DNA of 33,728 nucleotides. Origin: Pinguiococcus pyrenoidosus (Eukaryota > Sar > Pinguiophyceae > Pinguiochrysidales > Pinguiochrysidaceae). The notes below the pieces were generated by a model. That model searched no databases and was not told the DNA's origin. It saw only the letters and a program-made list of their open reading frames with translations. Positions 15,955 through 25,658 of the stretch are shown here, one piece after another. The stretch covers positions 9,605 through 43,332 of the forward strand of contig JAAMXY010000402.1 in assembly GCA_019677205.1 (NCBI GenBank), written 5' to 3'. Each line of letters begins with the position of its first letter. Positions within the stretch are counted from its first letter, which is position 1. A program made the position numbers and the translations under genes.

Positions 15955-18186
15955 ATGATGCACATGAAAGTGGGCAAGTGCCCGGAGGCCAAGCTCACCT
16001 ACACGGGCAAGGTCTACCTGCACAGCCGCGACTTCCACCAGCTTCTGGGCGCCGATGCGGATGTCGCCAGCATGAACATCTGCGTCCGCGACGCGAGCGG
16101 CGTCGAGCATGCCTTCACGGCCGCCAAGGACGACCGCATGGCGCCTGGGGAAGTGGGCATGAACCAGCTGCACCGCACGGCGGCTTCGGTTCAGTGGATG
16201 GTGGATAACCCCGTGGACGTGTCCAAGATCCAGCAGACGCAGCTGGCCACCAACGTCACCCTGGTGGCGGAGAGGCTGGGGAACACCAAGAAAGGCGCGA
16301 GCGCCCGGCCGCTGTCCGGCCAGGAGCTGACCGACCAGTTCGGCAAGGTTTTCGCCGGGCAGATGGTCTTTGTGGGGGCGCAGTTCCCGCTCAAGGCGGC
16401 TGGAGCGGTGCTCAAGGTGACCGTGCGGGACTTTGGGGTGCTGGACCTGGGCGAGGACACCAGTGGGCAAGCGCAGGTGGTCAACAGCAACTTCGCGCAG
16501 CTGGACGCCAAGTCGAATGTGGTGTGGGAGACCGGCGAGTCGGTGGCCATCTCGGGCAAGTCGCTGCAGAGCACGCTGTTTGACACCAGCTTTGACTTCG
16601 GCAAGCTGGGGATCGGCGGCCTCGGGGCCGAGTTCAACCTGATCTTCCGCCGTGCCTTCGCTCCGCGCTGCTTCAACGCCAGCGTGATCAAGCAGCTCGG
16701 CATCAAGCACATCCGCGGCATGCTCCTCTTCGGCCCTCCGGGCTGCGGCAAGACCCTGATCGCCCGGAAGATCGGCCAGGTGCTCAACGCGCGGGAGCCG
16801 CAGATCATCAACGGGCCGGAGATCCTGAACAAGTACGTCGGGGCGTCCGAGGAGGCCATCCGCGAGAAGTTCGGACCGGCCGAAGAGGAGCAGCGGGAGA
16901 AGGGAGACGACAGCGAACTGCACATCATCATCTTCGACGAGATCGACGCCATCTGCAAGCAGCGTGGCAGCACCAACGACGGCACGGGGGTGGGCGACAG
17001 CATTGTGAACCAGCTGCTCAGCAAGCTGGACGGTGTGGAGAGCCTGAACAACATTCTGGTCATCGGGATGACCAACCGGAAGGACCTCATCGACGACGCC
17101 TTGCTCCGGCCGGGCCGCCTTGAGCTGCACGTGGAGATTGGACTGCCTGACCGGGCGGGCCGCTTCCAGATTCTCATGATCCACACCAAGTCCATGCGGG
17201 AGTCGGGCCGCATGACGAACGACGCGGCAGCCTACCTGACCGAGCTGTCCGAGAACACCAAGAACTACAGCGGAGCCGAGCTGGAGGGTCTCATCCGCGC
17301 GGCGGCGCAGTATGCCCTGCGCCGCGGCCTGCAGACGGACGATGATGGCTCCAAGAGGCAGATCAACATGGACATGGTCGTCGTCGAGAGGCAGGATCTT
17401 GAGCAGGCCTTCCAGAACGACATCCGCCCCGCCTTCGGCAACGACGAGACGGAGATGTCGACGTACTTCCCCAACGGCATCATCGACTACGGGCCCACCT
17501 TCCAGGCCCTGGAAACGGCCGTGCAGTCGGCCATCGAGCAAGTGAAGACGAGTGCGCGCTCGCCGATCACGTCGATGCTGCTGTATGGGCCTCCGAAGTC
17601 GGGAAAGACCGCTTTGATGGCGAAGCTGGCGAAGGACAGCGAGATCCCCTTCGTCCGGATGGTGAGCGCCGACGCCATGGTTGGGAGGGGCGAGATGGCT
17701 CGCGTGGAGCGGATCGCGAAGTCGTTCAAGGACAGCTACCGGAGCCCCATCTCCATGATCTGCCTTGATGACATTGAGCGCTTGCTGGACTACGTCCGCA
17801 TCGGCCCGCGGTTCAGCAACAACGCGCTGCAGACGTTCCTAATCCTCCTGAAGAAGCTGCCGCCCAACAACCATCGCCTTCTGGTGGTGGCGACCACCTC
17901 GTCGCTCCCGGACCTCGATGCCCTGGGCCTTGCCGACATGTTTGACCTCCGCCGCGAGGTTCCGCACCTTTCGCAGCCGGCGGAGGTGTCGGCGGTCTTG
18001 AATGGCCTCCCGGATCTCGAGATTGCGCAGGGTGAGAGCGTCGAGTCCATCGCGCAGCAGATGGCTGGCCCAATAGGGGTCAAGCAGCTTTTGACCGTCG
18101 TAGAGCGCGCTCGGGTCCTGGACTCCAATGGGCGCTTGACTGCTTCCGGGTTCAGCGATGCTCTCTTGGATGCGGTGCAGATATGA
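15955..18186 (+). CDS. NSF: N-ethylmaleimide-sensitive factor (SNARE-disassembling AAA ATPase)
   Basis: Hexameric AAA+ ATPase that, with alpha-SNAP, takes apart SNARE complexes after membrane fusion. One exon, 743 aa, the normal size. The N domain spans ~1-200 (KVGKCPEAKLTYTGKVYL at the start). D1 has Walker A GPPGCGKT (residues 260-267), Walker B IIIFDEID (324-331) and the second region of homology GMTNRKDLIDDALLRPGR. D2 has Walker A GPPKSGKT (545-552) and Walker B ICLDDIE (602-608), with Asp-Asp in place of Asp-Glu, as in other NSFs. The C-terminus is the helical lid of D2. Having no intron is notable beside spliced neighbours. The start is taken at 15955, at the first of two adjacent Met codons. 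Confidence 0.96.
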   Translation: MMHMKVGKCPEAKLTYTGKVYLHSRDFHQLLGADADVASMNICVRDASGVEHAFTAAKDDRMAPGEVGMNQLHRTAASVQWMVDNPVDVSKIQQTQLATNVTLVAERLGNTKKGASARPLSGQELTDQFGKVFAGQMVFVGAQFPLKAAGAVLKVTVRDFGVLDLGEDTSGQAQVVNSNFAQLDAKSNVVWETGESVAISGKSLQSTLFDTSFDFGKLGIGGLGAEFNLIFRRAFAPRCFNASVIKQLGIKHIRGMLLFGPPGCGKTLIARKIGQVLNAREPQIINGPEILNKYVGASEEAIREKFGPAEEEQREKGDDSELHIIIFDEIDAICKQRGSTNDGTGVGDSIVNQLLSKLDGVESLNNILVIGMTNRKDLIDDALLRPGRLELHVEIGLPDRAGRFQILMIHTKSMRESGRMTNDAAAYLTELSENTKNYSGAELEGLIRAAAQYALRRGLQTDDDGSKRQINMDMVVVERQDLEQAFQNDIRPAFGNDETEMSTYFPNGIIDYGPTFQALETAVQSAIEQVKTSARSPITSMLLYGPPKSGKTALMAKLAKDSEIPFVRMVSADAMVGRGEMARVERIAKSFKDSYRSPISMICLDDIERLLDYVRIGPRFSNNALQTFLILLKKLPPNNHRLLVVATTSSLPDLDALGLADMFDLRREVPHLSQPAEVSAVLNGLPDLEIAQGESVESIAQQMAGPIGVKQLLTVVERARVLDSNGRLTASGFSDALLDAVQI

Positions 18187-18347
18187 GAGGAGCACGGGCA
18201 CGCCAAGGAATCATGCATATCGTAAACCGTCGCCTCGGCGCAAGAGTTGTTCGGTTTTGTGCTCCTGCCACTGCTCGTCCTTGCTTCGTGTCAACGTCCA
18301 GCTTCACCATCGACGTGCCCAAGCCAAGGATCCTCTTCTTACCTTTC

Positions 18348-20351
18348 TTATGGTGGCAGTCGTGGATCTGCGCGGCGTTGGACCGTTGCACTCTCTTCAA
18401 TCGTTCCCTGCAAATCGAGGGCGGGTCGCAAAGCCAGAATGACTGCTTGCCAAGCCTTGCGAGACAAGAGCTCCATCTTGCGCTGGGTGGTCTTGCCTCC
18501 TCGGTGGAAGTGCTGTTCTACTTGCTGCCACGACAGGCCGCCGAAGCGCAGGCGGAGCTGCAGCAAGACTTTCACCTTGAGCAGCTCAGTTCTGAGGAAC
18601 TCGAGCTTCTGTTGACCTCTGTGGTGCTTCTCAAGTTCTTCTGCGGGTGCTCCTTCTGGCGTGAAGGCGCGCAATTGCTTCAGGGTGATCGCTTTCGAGG
18701 CGAGGGTCGACGTGGGGAGCAGCGTTTCGCCCAACTTGCGTGGACCCACGAGGGCTTCCTCAAGCAGGACGATGTGCCCGCCTATGCACTCTGCTGCGTT
18801 TCTGAGGAGTTCGGCCTCTTCTGAGAGGCGTGGCTTGCCGGCGGCCCCCGTTCTGCTTGCGACGTCGATTTCACCGTGCTGCAATTCCTTTGGGTTGAGG
18901 AGACTCAGGCTCTCCAGTCTCTCGCAGATAAAAGCCAAGTCTTCATGCACGAGTTTCCGTCGCCTTGACGTTGTCGCCAAGGTCGCCAGGAGCTTTAGGA
19001 GAAGTTATTGGCATATGTGGTTGTGACATGCTTTCAGGTGGATCTCCTACCTCGGCCGCAACAGTCCTACGGATCTCTTCTGACGTCAGGGTATCCCATG
19101 CTATCGAGACTAGTCCTTTGTGACCAGGAAAGAAGCCGCCCTGCCGCTCCACCTGAGCTCGCCGCTGTTCCGCCTTGGCTGCGGCGCGTCCCAAGCTGCG
19201 GCGCTTCGTCCCTTTTCGAATAGCAGTGCTTGTGACTTGGGGACCTCCTCCCGTGGAGTTGCGACAATTGTTGTCCTTTGCTGCAGTTGAACCTCCGGCT
19301 TGGTGACCTGGCGTTCGTATGTCGTCTGCGTCGGGCTTCCTGTAGGTGAGCAGCCTTGTCGAGAAACGCCTGCGGAGGAGGTGCTCGTCGACGAATGCGT
19401 GGTTCGCTGCGAACACTCGGCTGGGCTGCTCAGTGATCTGTGGGGTTCACAACACACCGGAAAAGGGAGGAGGAAAAGACGACCACAGCGATAAAGAGAA
19501 CCGCACCATACACATCATAGCAGCCGATGAACAACAATTTGTATCGTAGAAGAAGACAGCGTCGCGAGTGAGCCTTCGGTAGCAAAAAGCTCGGCATCGG
19601 AGGATGGCGTCACCTTCGCTTCGGGGGGTCGAGGTCTGCCTCGGGAGGTGCTCGGCGCTGTTCTTGCCTCGAGCCCCCCTCTGGTCGCGTCGAAGGCCTC
19701 GATGCGTCGACTATCCTTCTCCCATTTCTGCGAACGAAAAAGCCGCGGACTCCTTCGGATGGCGTCAAGAATGGCCGGCCACTGCTTATGCATCAGGAGA
19801 GCCTCCGCATCCTCCCGCTTTCTGAGCTCTTCCTCCCGGAGGCGCTCTTGAACTTGCTAGGGAAGAGGAACAAAAAGCGGGGAAGACGAAGAAGAAAAAG
19901 GAGACGGCGGGTTGGACGCTTTTGAGAGCGGAGCAGGGAAACAGGCCGAGGCAGAACAGAGACCTTTGGATTCCAGCCATACCTTCTGATACCTCTCAAC
20001 CGCCAGCAAGGCTTGGGAGGTCGTGAAGTACTTGCGGCCGCGCAGCATCGCAGTCCTGCAGCTTCGACGGGGAGCAAAGGGCCAGGAGGTGCGCGGGAAG
20101 CCACCTTCATCAAGCGCCTCCTTCAAGGCGACAAGCCGCCGCTGCCGCTGGTGTGCTCGGCGGCGAGACGCCGAAGACAGAGAAGCCGTCGGCCGCTGCG
20201 GACGAGGCGACGGAGTCGCTACCTCCGTGTCCAGCTCCTTTGGCGGCGTCTGCTTCGTACCTTCGCAGTGCCGCAGCCGCCGTCCCGAAGCGGGGGCGTT
20301 CTCCGGGCCCTCTTCGCAACCCATGGATATGCACGATGAGGAGGAGAACAC
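18348..20351 (-). CDS. Helical, Arg/Glu-rich protein of unknown function, four exons
   Basis: Model: exons 19983-20351, 19536-19856, 19051-19437 and 18348-18992, all phase 0, giving 573 aa. The junction from VERYQK to QVQERLREEELRKRED is strong, because the acceptor at 19857 follows a long pyrimidine tract. The last junction (RRTVAAE to LLATLATTSRRRK) is also good, across a 58-nt intron. The donor after 19536 is weak (GTTGTT), so the exon 2 to 3 join is tentative. The N-terminus is uncertain and may lie further upstream. Visible parts are a Ser/Arg-rich N-terminal region, a coiled coil near residues 124-140, and a helical C-terminal 200 residues (EEAELLRNAAECIGGHIVLLEEAL, QQKLEFLRTELLKVKVLLQLRLRF). 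I recognise no family. It is convergent with NSF, 160 bp away. Confidence 0.5.
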
Positions 20352-20788
20352 GAAGATCAGGCGACTCTTCTCTCGGCGCTCAAGGCGGTCGGAACGGCGT
20401 CGATCGAAACTTCCCGGACCATTCCGGACTCGGAGTCCCAGAGCCAGTCAAACGCAGCAGAAAGCGCCTCTGGAGGCTCCTGGCTCGTCCCATGTCCCTC
20501 CTGATGCTCCTGGACGGAGCGGAATGTGCATGTGGAGCGGACTTGCCTGCAAACGACGGCAGCCTCTACGCGGGGGATCAGCGGTCCAGGGGCGCCGTCC
20601 AAGAACAAGCTTTTTGGACTCCGCAGAGGGCCAGGGACCCTTCATCGCAGTGAGGCGACGAACGACACAAGAGACCGTGGCCACGATTAGTCGTCTCCGA
20701 GAGCGTCAAGAGGAGTTCCTGTAGCTGGCTGAGTGTCCCTGAAGCTCCAAAAACAAAAACAAACCATCGGGCACGTTCTGAGAAGGAG
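20352..20788. other. Divergent spacer with ambiguous open frames
   Basis: This gap lies between two divergently read genes of unknown function. Both strands stay open here (minus 20357-20608 with FDWLWDSESGMVREVSID, and plus to 20724 with TISRLRERQEEF). Either could be an extra 5' exon of its neighbour. I found no junction good enough to assign them. Confidence 0.3.
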
Positions 20789-21650
20789 ATGCCCAGGGCT
20801 CGCGGGCTTTGTCGGCCGATCCCTCGGGGGGTCCGGTTCCGGCCTGAAGACCTGCGAGACCGTCACATGGATCAATCAAGGTACGATAGAGATACAGACG
20901 GCTTCTACGTACCTTTTCTATCTTCTTGCCTGCGGGAGCCATATGTTTTTTTTTGGTTGTTGCCAGAAGCTGCCTCATCCAAGAGACCGTTGTCGACAGC
21001 CAGGAACGCCTCCGGGCTTTCCAGTCCAAGAATGGCAGAATGCGGCGAAAACTCCAGCGCTCGATGCGGGCGATCGAGAACGCCTCTGCATCGAAGGAGG
21101 TTTCCGCATCTGCCCGTCCGTGCGGAAAATCTGCAGAGCGCAAGAGCAGGAGCTACGGTCTGATCTCCACCAAGGGGAAAGGGGAGGTGTTCAAGGCAGG
21201 TGAAGCGAGTACACCACCTGTCAAAGTGTTTGGTCAGACGGGATAATGAAGCGATCACAATCAGCCATAGATGAGTATCTGTGCCGCCATCCCGATGGCG
21301 GACGGAAAGGGAGCTCAAAGGGGCTGCTCCAGCCGAAGTACCGTCCCTACCATGTGGGCCAGTCGGCCTTCCTCTTGGCCGGCGCTTCTTGCAACGAAGC
21401 ACAAGGTACGAACGAGACTTCCGACCACACGGGCTAATTCCTAGTTGTTGAGCACATGTGTGTCACTGATATCGGCGTCGCTCCAGAGCGGCTCAGTCAT
21501 CCGCGGGGATACACGGCAGCCTACCGGCGAGCTTTCTCCCAGAGAGGCTTAGACAGCGCACTGGAATGCAAGAGAATCACGCCAACCGACTTAGAGTGGA
21601 GGTATCCGCGGCTGCTGCGGGAAGGGCCGATAAGGTCGAGCATCTCTTGA
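20789..21650 (+). CDS. Unknown small protein, four exons, two very short introns
   Basis: Model: exons 20789-20880, 20967-21199, 21238-21405 and 21445-21650, giving 232 aa. The introns are 86, 38 and 39 nt, all GT-AG, with phases 2, 1 and 1 that fit exactly. Without splicing, each frame meets a stop soon after the proposed donor. The protein has a basic, possibly helical stretch (VVDSQERLRAF, GRMRRKLQRSMRAIENA) and a Pro/Tyr-containing middle (LLQPKYRPYHVGQSAFLLAGASCNEAQ). Its C-terminal part contains DIGVAPERLSHPRGY and DLEWRYPRLL. I recognise no family. Introns below 40 nt are unusually short compared with the 58-314 nt introns elsewhere in the window, so the model needs transcript support. 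More 5' exons are possible. Confidence 0.42.
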
Positions 21651-21973
21651 GGATGCAGCTTTGCTCTGGAAGATGAGGACGAAATGCCAAGTGGCCAAGG
21701 TGTCAAACGCAGAAGTCGCGCAACAAGATCCAGAAGAAACCTAAGTGCGAGTTACTTCTCTACGGCTGTGTATGGTCCAATATCCATCGCCTGCACAGCA
21801 AAACTGGGAGATGCTCACGACCGATGTCCTCCTTCGCTTGCAACACCTCCCGATACGTACAGGAAGCGCCTGCGGCAAGTGTCTACGTTTGCGCAGGATT
21901 CACGACTCTGTGCCTAGCGGACGGCTACGTTACGATTCCTCTCTCGCCCCTCTAGCATCTTGCTCCGTTACGT
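21651..21973. other. Convergent spacer before the light-harvesting gene
   Basis: About 320 bp between two 3' ends. A plus-strand frame at 21684-21917 is open but shows no motif. Nothing further is supported. Confidence 0.35.
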
Positions 21974-22723
21974 CTAGTTGGGGTAGAAGAATTCGGGCGT
22001 CTCAAGGACGACCGCGACGTTCGTGAAGGCCTCCTGGATGGCGAAGCCCACGATGGCGAGCATGGCAAGACGGCCATTGTTGGTCTCGGCGTCGAGGAAC
22101 TTCTTGCGGTTCTCCTCGTTCTTGGGGAAGAGGTTGAGCGGGTCGAAGCCGAAGTCGCCGGGCAGGTAGCTGCTGCGCTTGCCCTGGGCGTCGGCCTGCT
22201 TGATGATGTTCTGCTGCTGGACCTCGATGGCCGCGGTCACGCCGACCACCACGAGCCAGAAGCCGAGCGGCACCTTGCCGAGGCCGCCGTTGAGCACGGA
22301 CGGCGCCTTGCCGTAGTTCTGCGCGATGATGTCCGTGAGGCCGAAGACCTTGGCGAGCTTGCCGTCGAAGAGCTCGCTGATGGGCCAGCCCAGAGCGGCA
22401 AGCATGGCGATACGTCCGTGCTTGATCTCGGCGTCGCGGTACTGCAGAAGCTTCTCCTGGGTGTCCGCCAGGTTGAGCGGGTCGAAGCCGTAGTCACCAG
22501 GCAGGACGATCGGCAGGGAGTCGAGGCCGTCGGGCCGCGCCAGGAAGGGCACGGCCTCGGACGTTTCCTTGCCAGCCTCGCTGCGCTTGGCAGGCGGCGC
22601 ACCGAAGCGGTCGCTGATCAACTTGGGCACCTTCGCGGGTGCAGAGCCCTTGGTCTTGAAGGCGAAGGCATCGGCAGACAGCGCGAGGGCTGCAACGGTC
22701 AGGGCGCTGAGGATCATTTGCAT
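21974..22723 (-). CDS. Chlorophyll-binding light-harvesting protein (red-lineage LHC/FCP type)
   Basis: Thylakoid antenna protein that binds chlorophyll and carotenoid and passes excitation energy to a photosystem. One exon, 249 aa. The leader ILSALTVAALALSADAFAF has a signal-peptide core and an Ala-Phe cleavage context, typical of import into secondary red plastids. The mature part starts near FKTKGSAPAKVPK. Helix 1 carries DAEIKHGRIAMLAALGW (E-x-x-H-x-R chlorophyll ligands) after the GDYGFDPLNL motif. Helix 2 is KVPLGFWLVVVGVTAAIEV. Helix 3 carries DAETNNGRLAMLAIVGF (E-x-x-N-x-R) after GDFGFDPLNL. The two FDPLNL copies reflect the family's internal symmetry. Whether it is an FCP, LHCR or LHCX cannot be decided by eye. 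The frame is open upstream to 22921, but the Met at 22723 begins the signal peptide. Confidence 0.92.
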   Translation of the reverse strand: MQMILSALTVAALALSADAFAFKTKGSAPAKVPKLISDRFGAPPAKRSEAGKETSEAVPFLARPDGLDSLPIVLPGDYGFDPLNLADTQEKLLQYRDAEIKHGRIAMLAALGWPISELFDGKLAKVFGLTDIIAQNYGKAPSVLNGGLGKVPLGFWLVVVGVTAAIEVQQQNIIKQADAQGKRSSYLPGDFGFDPLNLFPKNEENRKKFLDAETNNGRLAMLAIVGFAIQEAFTNVAVVLETPEFFYPN

Positions 22724-23817
22724 CTTGGACGTGGCTTGCAAAGGCTCGAGAAGGCTCGGAGGGCTTGGGCTTGCTGAGGGAGCTGAGGAAGATTGTCGTC
22801 TGGCGGGTGCGAGACGAACTTCTGCGGCAGAAGCTGGATCAGGAACAGATGCGGCAGCGTGGCGAAGGTCCGGGCCGCTCAGCTGGCATGGTCCGGGAAT
22901 CTGAAGTTTGAAGTTTGCCATAAATTATATCATGGTGGATGGTAAAGTGATATTTCATCAAGTGAAGTCAACTTAGGTACAGTTCCACAGCTATGGCTTC
23001 CGCTGAATCAGAGCGGCGGAACCTGCCAGCCCAGGCGAAGGCCAACCGTGCTGGCCAATCACCAGCTCCGAAAGCCAACTTCCAGAACCTATCGTTGCTT
23101 TCCAGTGGAGAATTCCGTCCAGCTCAGAGCGAACCAGCTGGTCCAGCGTACTGCCAGCGCTGCTTCTGGAACAGTCCGTGGCACACGATTGGCGGAGAGT
23201 GTGGTATGGTTGAAGTTCGGGAGGAAATCAGAGAATGGAGAAACTGGACTCGAAAATGGAACAACTTTTTCCCTTTCCTGGTACACCCGCATGTACCTTT
23301 CTGCGCGGCCGCTGGCCGCTGGCCGCTGGCCGTTGGGACGCTGGGACGCTCGCCTGGTGCGCGCAGAACGCCGAACGCGAAACGCCTGACGCCGAACGCG
23401 GGAAGGGGATGCGTCGCGAGGCCCCGATGAAGCGTCGTAACGTCACGGTGGTTGCGAAAAGAGCAGCCCCAGGCAATAGAGAATGCCGCATGGTGAAGGG
23501 ATGTTCATGATGGTGGACGAGTCCCGACCAAGCAAGGCGCGACGCCCGTGTCCCCGAAGGAGCGTCGCGTAGACCGTCGACAACGTTGAGCCAAAAGTTG
23601 ACGACTCGTAAGCCTCCGTTCATTCATTCATGTCCATGCCCGCTGGACACGGCGTCGGCTGGAGCGCTCCTGGGCGTCCCTCGTTTCGTTCTCACGAAGT
23701 TCTGTCCCTCGGCCCCCAGGAGACACCCCACACGAACCGCGCGACACGTCGAAGCGTGCTTTGGTTGGCGGCGGCGGGAGGAGATCATGATCGTGCAGCC
23801 TGCGGCGGGATTCCGCT
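22724..23817. other. Spacer between the light-harvesting and peroxidase genes
   Basis: About 1.1 kb upstream of the light-harvesting gene, presumably with its promoter and the 3' end of the peroxidase gene. It holds a cluster of short GC-rich repeats (listed). A plus-strand frame at 22993-23430 is open for 145 codons and runs through the repeats, but it has no known motif. I do not call it a gene. Confidence 0.4.
23307..23402. repeat. Cluster of short GC-rich repeats
   Basis: Four copies of a 7-bp unit near GGCCGCT (23307-23334) are followed by two copies of GGGACGCT (23335-23350). Two exact copies of ACGCCGAACGCG come after (23368-23379 and 23389-23400). The units differ but are nested together, as in a site of repeated slippage. 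Confidence 0.8.
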
Positions 23818-25100
23818 CTAGAAGCCGAGCAGCGACTTCAGGTACAGCCAGATGCCACCGGCCGTGGTCGGGAAGGGAACGCCGAGCTCAAGCAGCTTGC
23901 TGAAGGCCGAGGAGAACGCCTTGAAGAAGAGCTCTTCGTCGGCGGCGTACATCTCCACGAGCTTCCGGAACTCCTTGTCCTGGACGAGCGCGATGTCCGA
24001 AGGAAGCATCATGAGCGCGCCAGTCGGGTCCTCGTATTGCTCCGGGCCGGTCCAGGGGCCGCCGTTGTGCGTGGTCTTGATGGTCCACTTCTCCTCGAGC
24101 AGGAGGCGGAAGTACTCGTTGGAGAAGGTCGTCTCCGCGAACGTCCAGGGACCCCAGTATCCGCTGGCTTCGGTGTGGCAGCGGCCCACCGCGTGGGCGC
24201 CGATCAAGGCCACCATCTCTGCGTCGTTGAATCCCATGCGACCGAAGACGTCGCGGATGTGCGCAATGGTCGATCCAGGCTGGCCCTTGTCCGCGTCCGG
24301 CAGGCGGCCGTCGGCCACGATCCTGCGCCCATCTTCGTCGTCACTGCGGCCAGCGCGCCACTCGCAGGCAGGACCGCCCATGTACTCCACGGACGCGACG
24401 CCGGAGAGGGTGTACAGATCCGCATAGCTCAAGCTCGGATACTTCGCCTTCAGCGGTTCCAGCGCATCCCTAAGATGAAGAGAGATCCGAAGCATCAGTC
24501 ACTCCTCAAGTCCAGCACGGATGTCCCATTCTCAGCGCTGCCAAGCAGCATCCGTCGCTGTGCAGCTCCTTTCTCCTTCCTTCCCGCAGCCAGCCTGACG
24601 CGGCAGACGCGCAGCGGAGGATTCGCTACTGCCTTGCAGAAGACCTCTTTCTGAGAAAGCGTTTGCACCGCCCCTTCCTTCGTGCAGAAGCACTGGGAGA
24701 GCTCTCTGGCCCAAAGCACCGCCCCCTTTTTCGAGCGGTGTTTCATTTCAGTCGCCTGAGAAGGCGGTGGCGATCGTGGATACCTTGCAATGTGGAGGCC
24801 TGCGTTGGCGCCCCACGCACTTTCCGGTTCGAAGCGCATGGTGGCGCCGTTGGAGCCGCCGGTGCCATCCTTGGCGCTGTAGGTTCCGCTGCAGTGCCAT
24901 GCTAGGCGGAGAAAGGTGCCGGCCAGGGACGTCCCATCGCCGCGCTTGGCTTCGTCCGTCTCGATCAGGCCGCGGATGTCTTCCTTCACCGCCGCGAAGT
25001 CCACAGAACCGGCGTCCGTGCACCGCGTCAGATTGTAGCCGGCGTACACGCTGGCCGCAGCTGCGAGGGGCACAGCTCTGATGCTGCGCACGGCGAACAT
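23818..25100 (-). CDS. CCP1: Mitochondrial cytochrome c peroxidase-type class I haem peroxidase
   Basis: Reduces hydrogen peroxide to water, probably with cytochrome c as electron donor. Two exons (24784-25100, 23818-24469) joined in phase 2 across a 314-nt intron give 322 aa. The N-terminus [21 protein letters not shown] looks like a mitochondrial presequence with a short hydrophobic stretch. Distal residues are Arg65, Trp68 and His69 (FLRLAWH). The proximal His is 198 (GAHAVGRCH). Trp214 (SGYWGPW) stands 16 residues later, the same spacing as His175 and Trp191 of yeast [14 protein letters not shown], the inserted region before it and [20 protein letters not shown] resemble CCP more than plant ascorbate peroxidase. 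The two groups intergrade in algae, so ascorbate use is possible. It is divergent from a b561-type gene. Confidence 0.87.
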
Positions 25101-25658
25101 GGCGCTTGAAAGGGGAACGGGCGGTGTGTGACGTGCGAAAGTAAGGGCGGGGCCTGGGCGCTCAAGCGGAGATTCGGGAAGCTTCCTGCTCTGAGACCAA
25201 AGACGAAGCGGATTGAATAATCGCCATCACAATACGTCACAATACCTATACAATTATAAATTCTTTTACGAACGTCTCGAGCACATATTCAATTTTAGCA
25301 TCACTCAATACTATAATATTTTAATATCTAATAATATTTGAAATAAAATGAAAAATACATTGAATGATAGTCGATTTCGATGTATAATCGGATCCAACAG
25401 GAACATATAAACTTTTAATATATTTTTGAAATATTATCATTAGAGTATAGCCCTTCAGTAAAACTAATAAATCTATGAAATAACTTATTTGTATCTTGAA
25501 AAACTCTCAAAAATGGAGTCCATGAAATTTCAAAAGAAGATCAGCCGGATCGCCCCCTCGAGCAAACGTGCGCCTGGATCTTCTCCTCGCGCCATCCAAC
25601 TGGCGCACAGCTTTCGCATCTCTTGCGCGGTCTGTTCTCTTGTTGTGCAGCGTGGACC
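25101..25658. promoter_or_regulatory. Divergent spacer with AT-rich island 3
   Basis: This gap lies between the peroxidase (minus) and the cytochrome b561-type gene (plus). Bases 25261-25440 contain 42 G or C in 180 by hand count, against GC-rich flanks. The island has many AATATT and TTTTAAT strings. No gene is visible. It is probably a bidirectional regulatory region like islands 1 and 2. Confidence 0.5.

Noticed and set aside
15592-17541. 649-codon minus-strand frame opposite NSF
   Set aside because: NSF on the plus strand has all AAA motifs. The minus frame is a codon-bias shadow.
22993-23430. 145-codon plus-strand frame upstream of the light-harvesting gene
   Set aside because: It runs through short tandem repeats, has no known motif and shows no splice partner.
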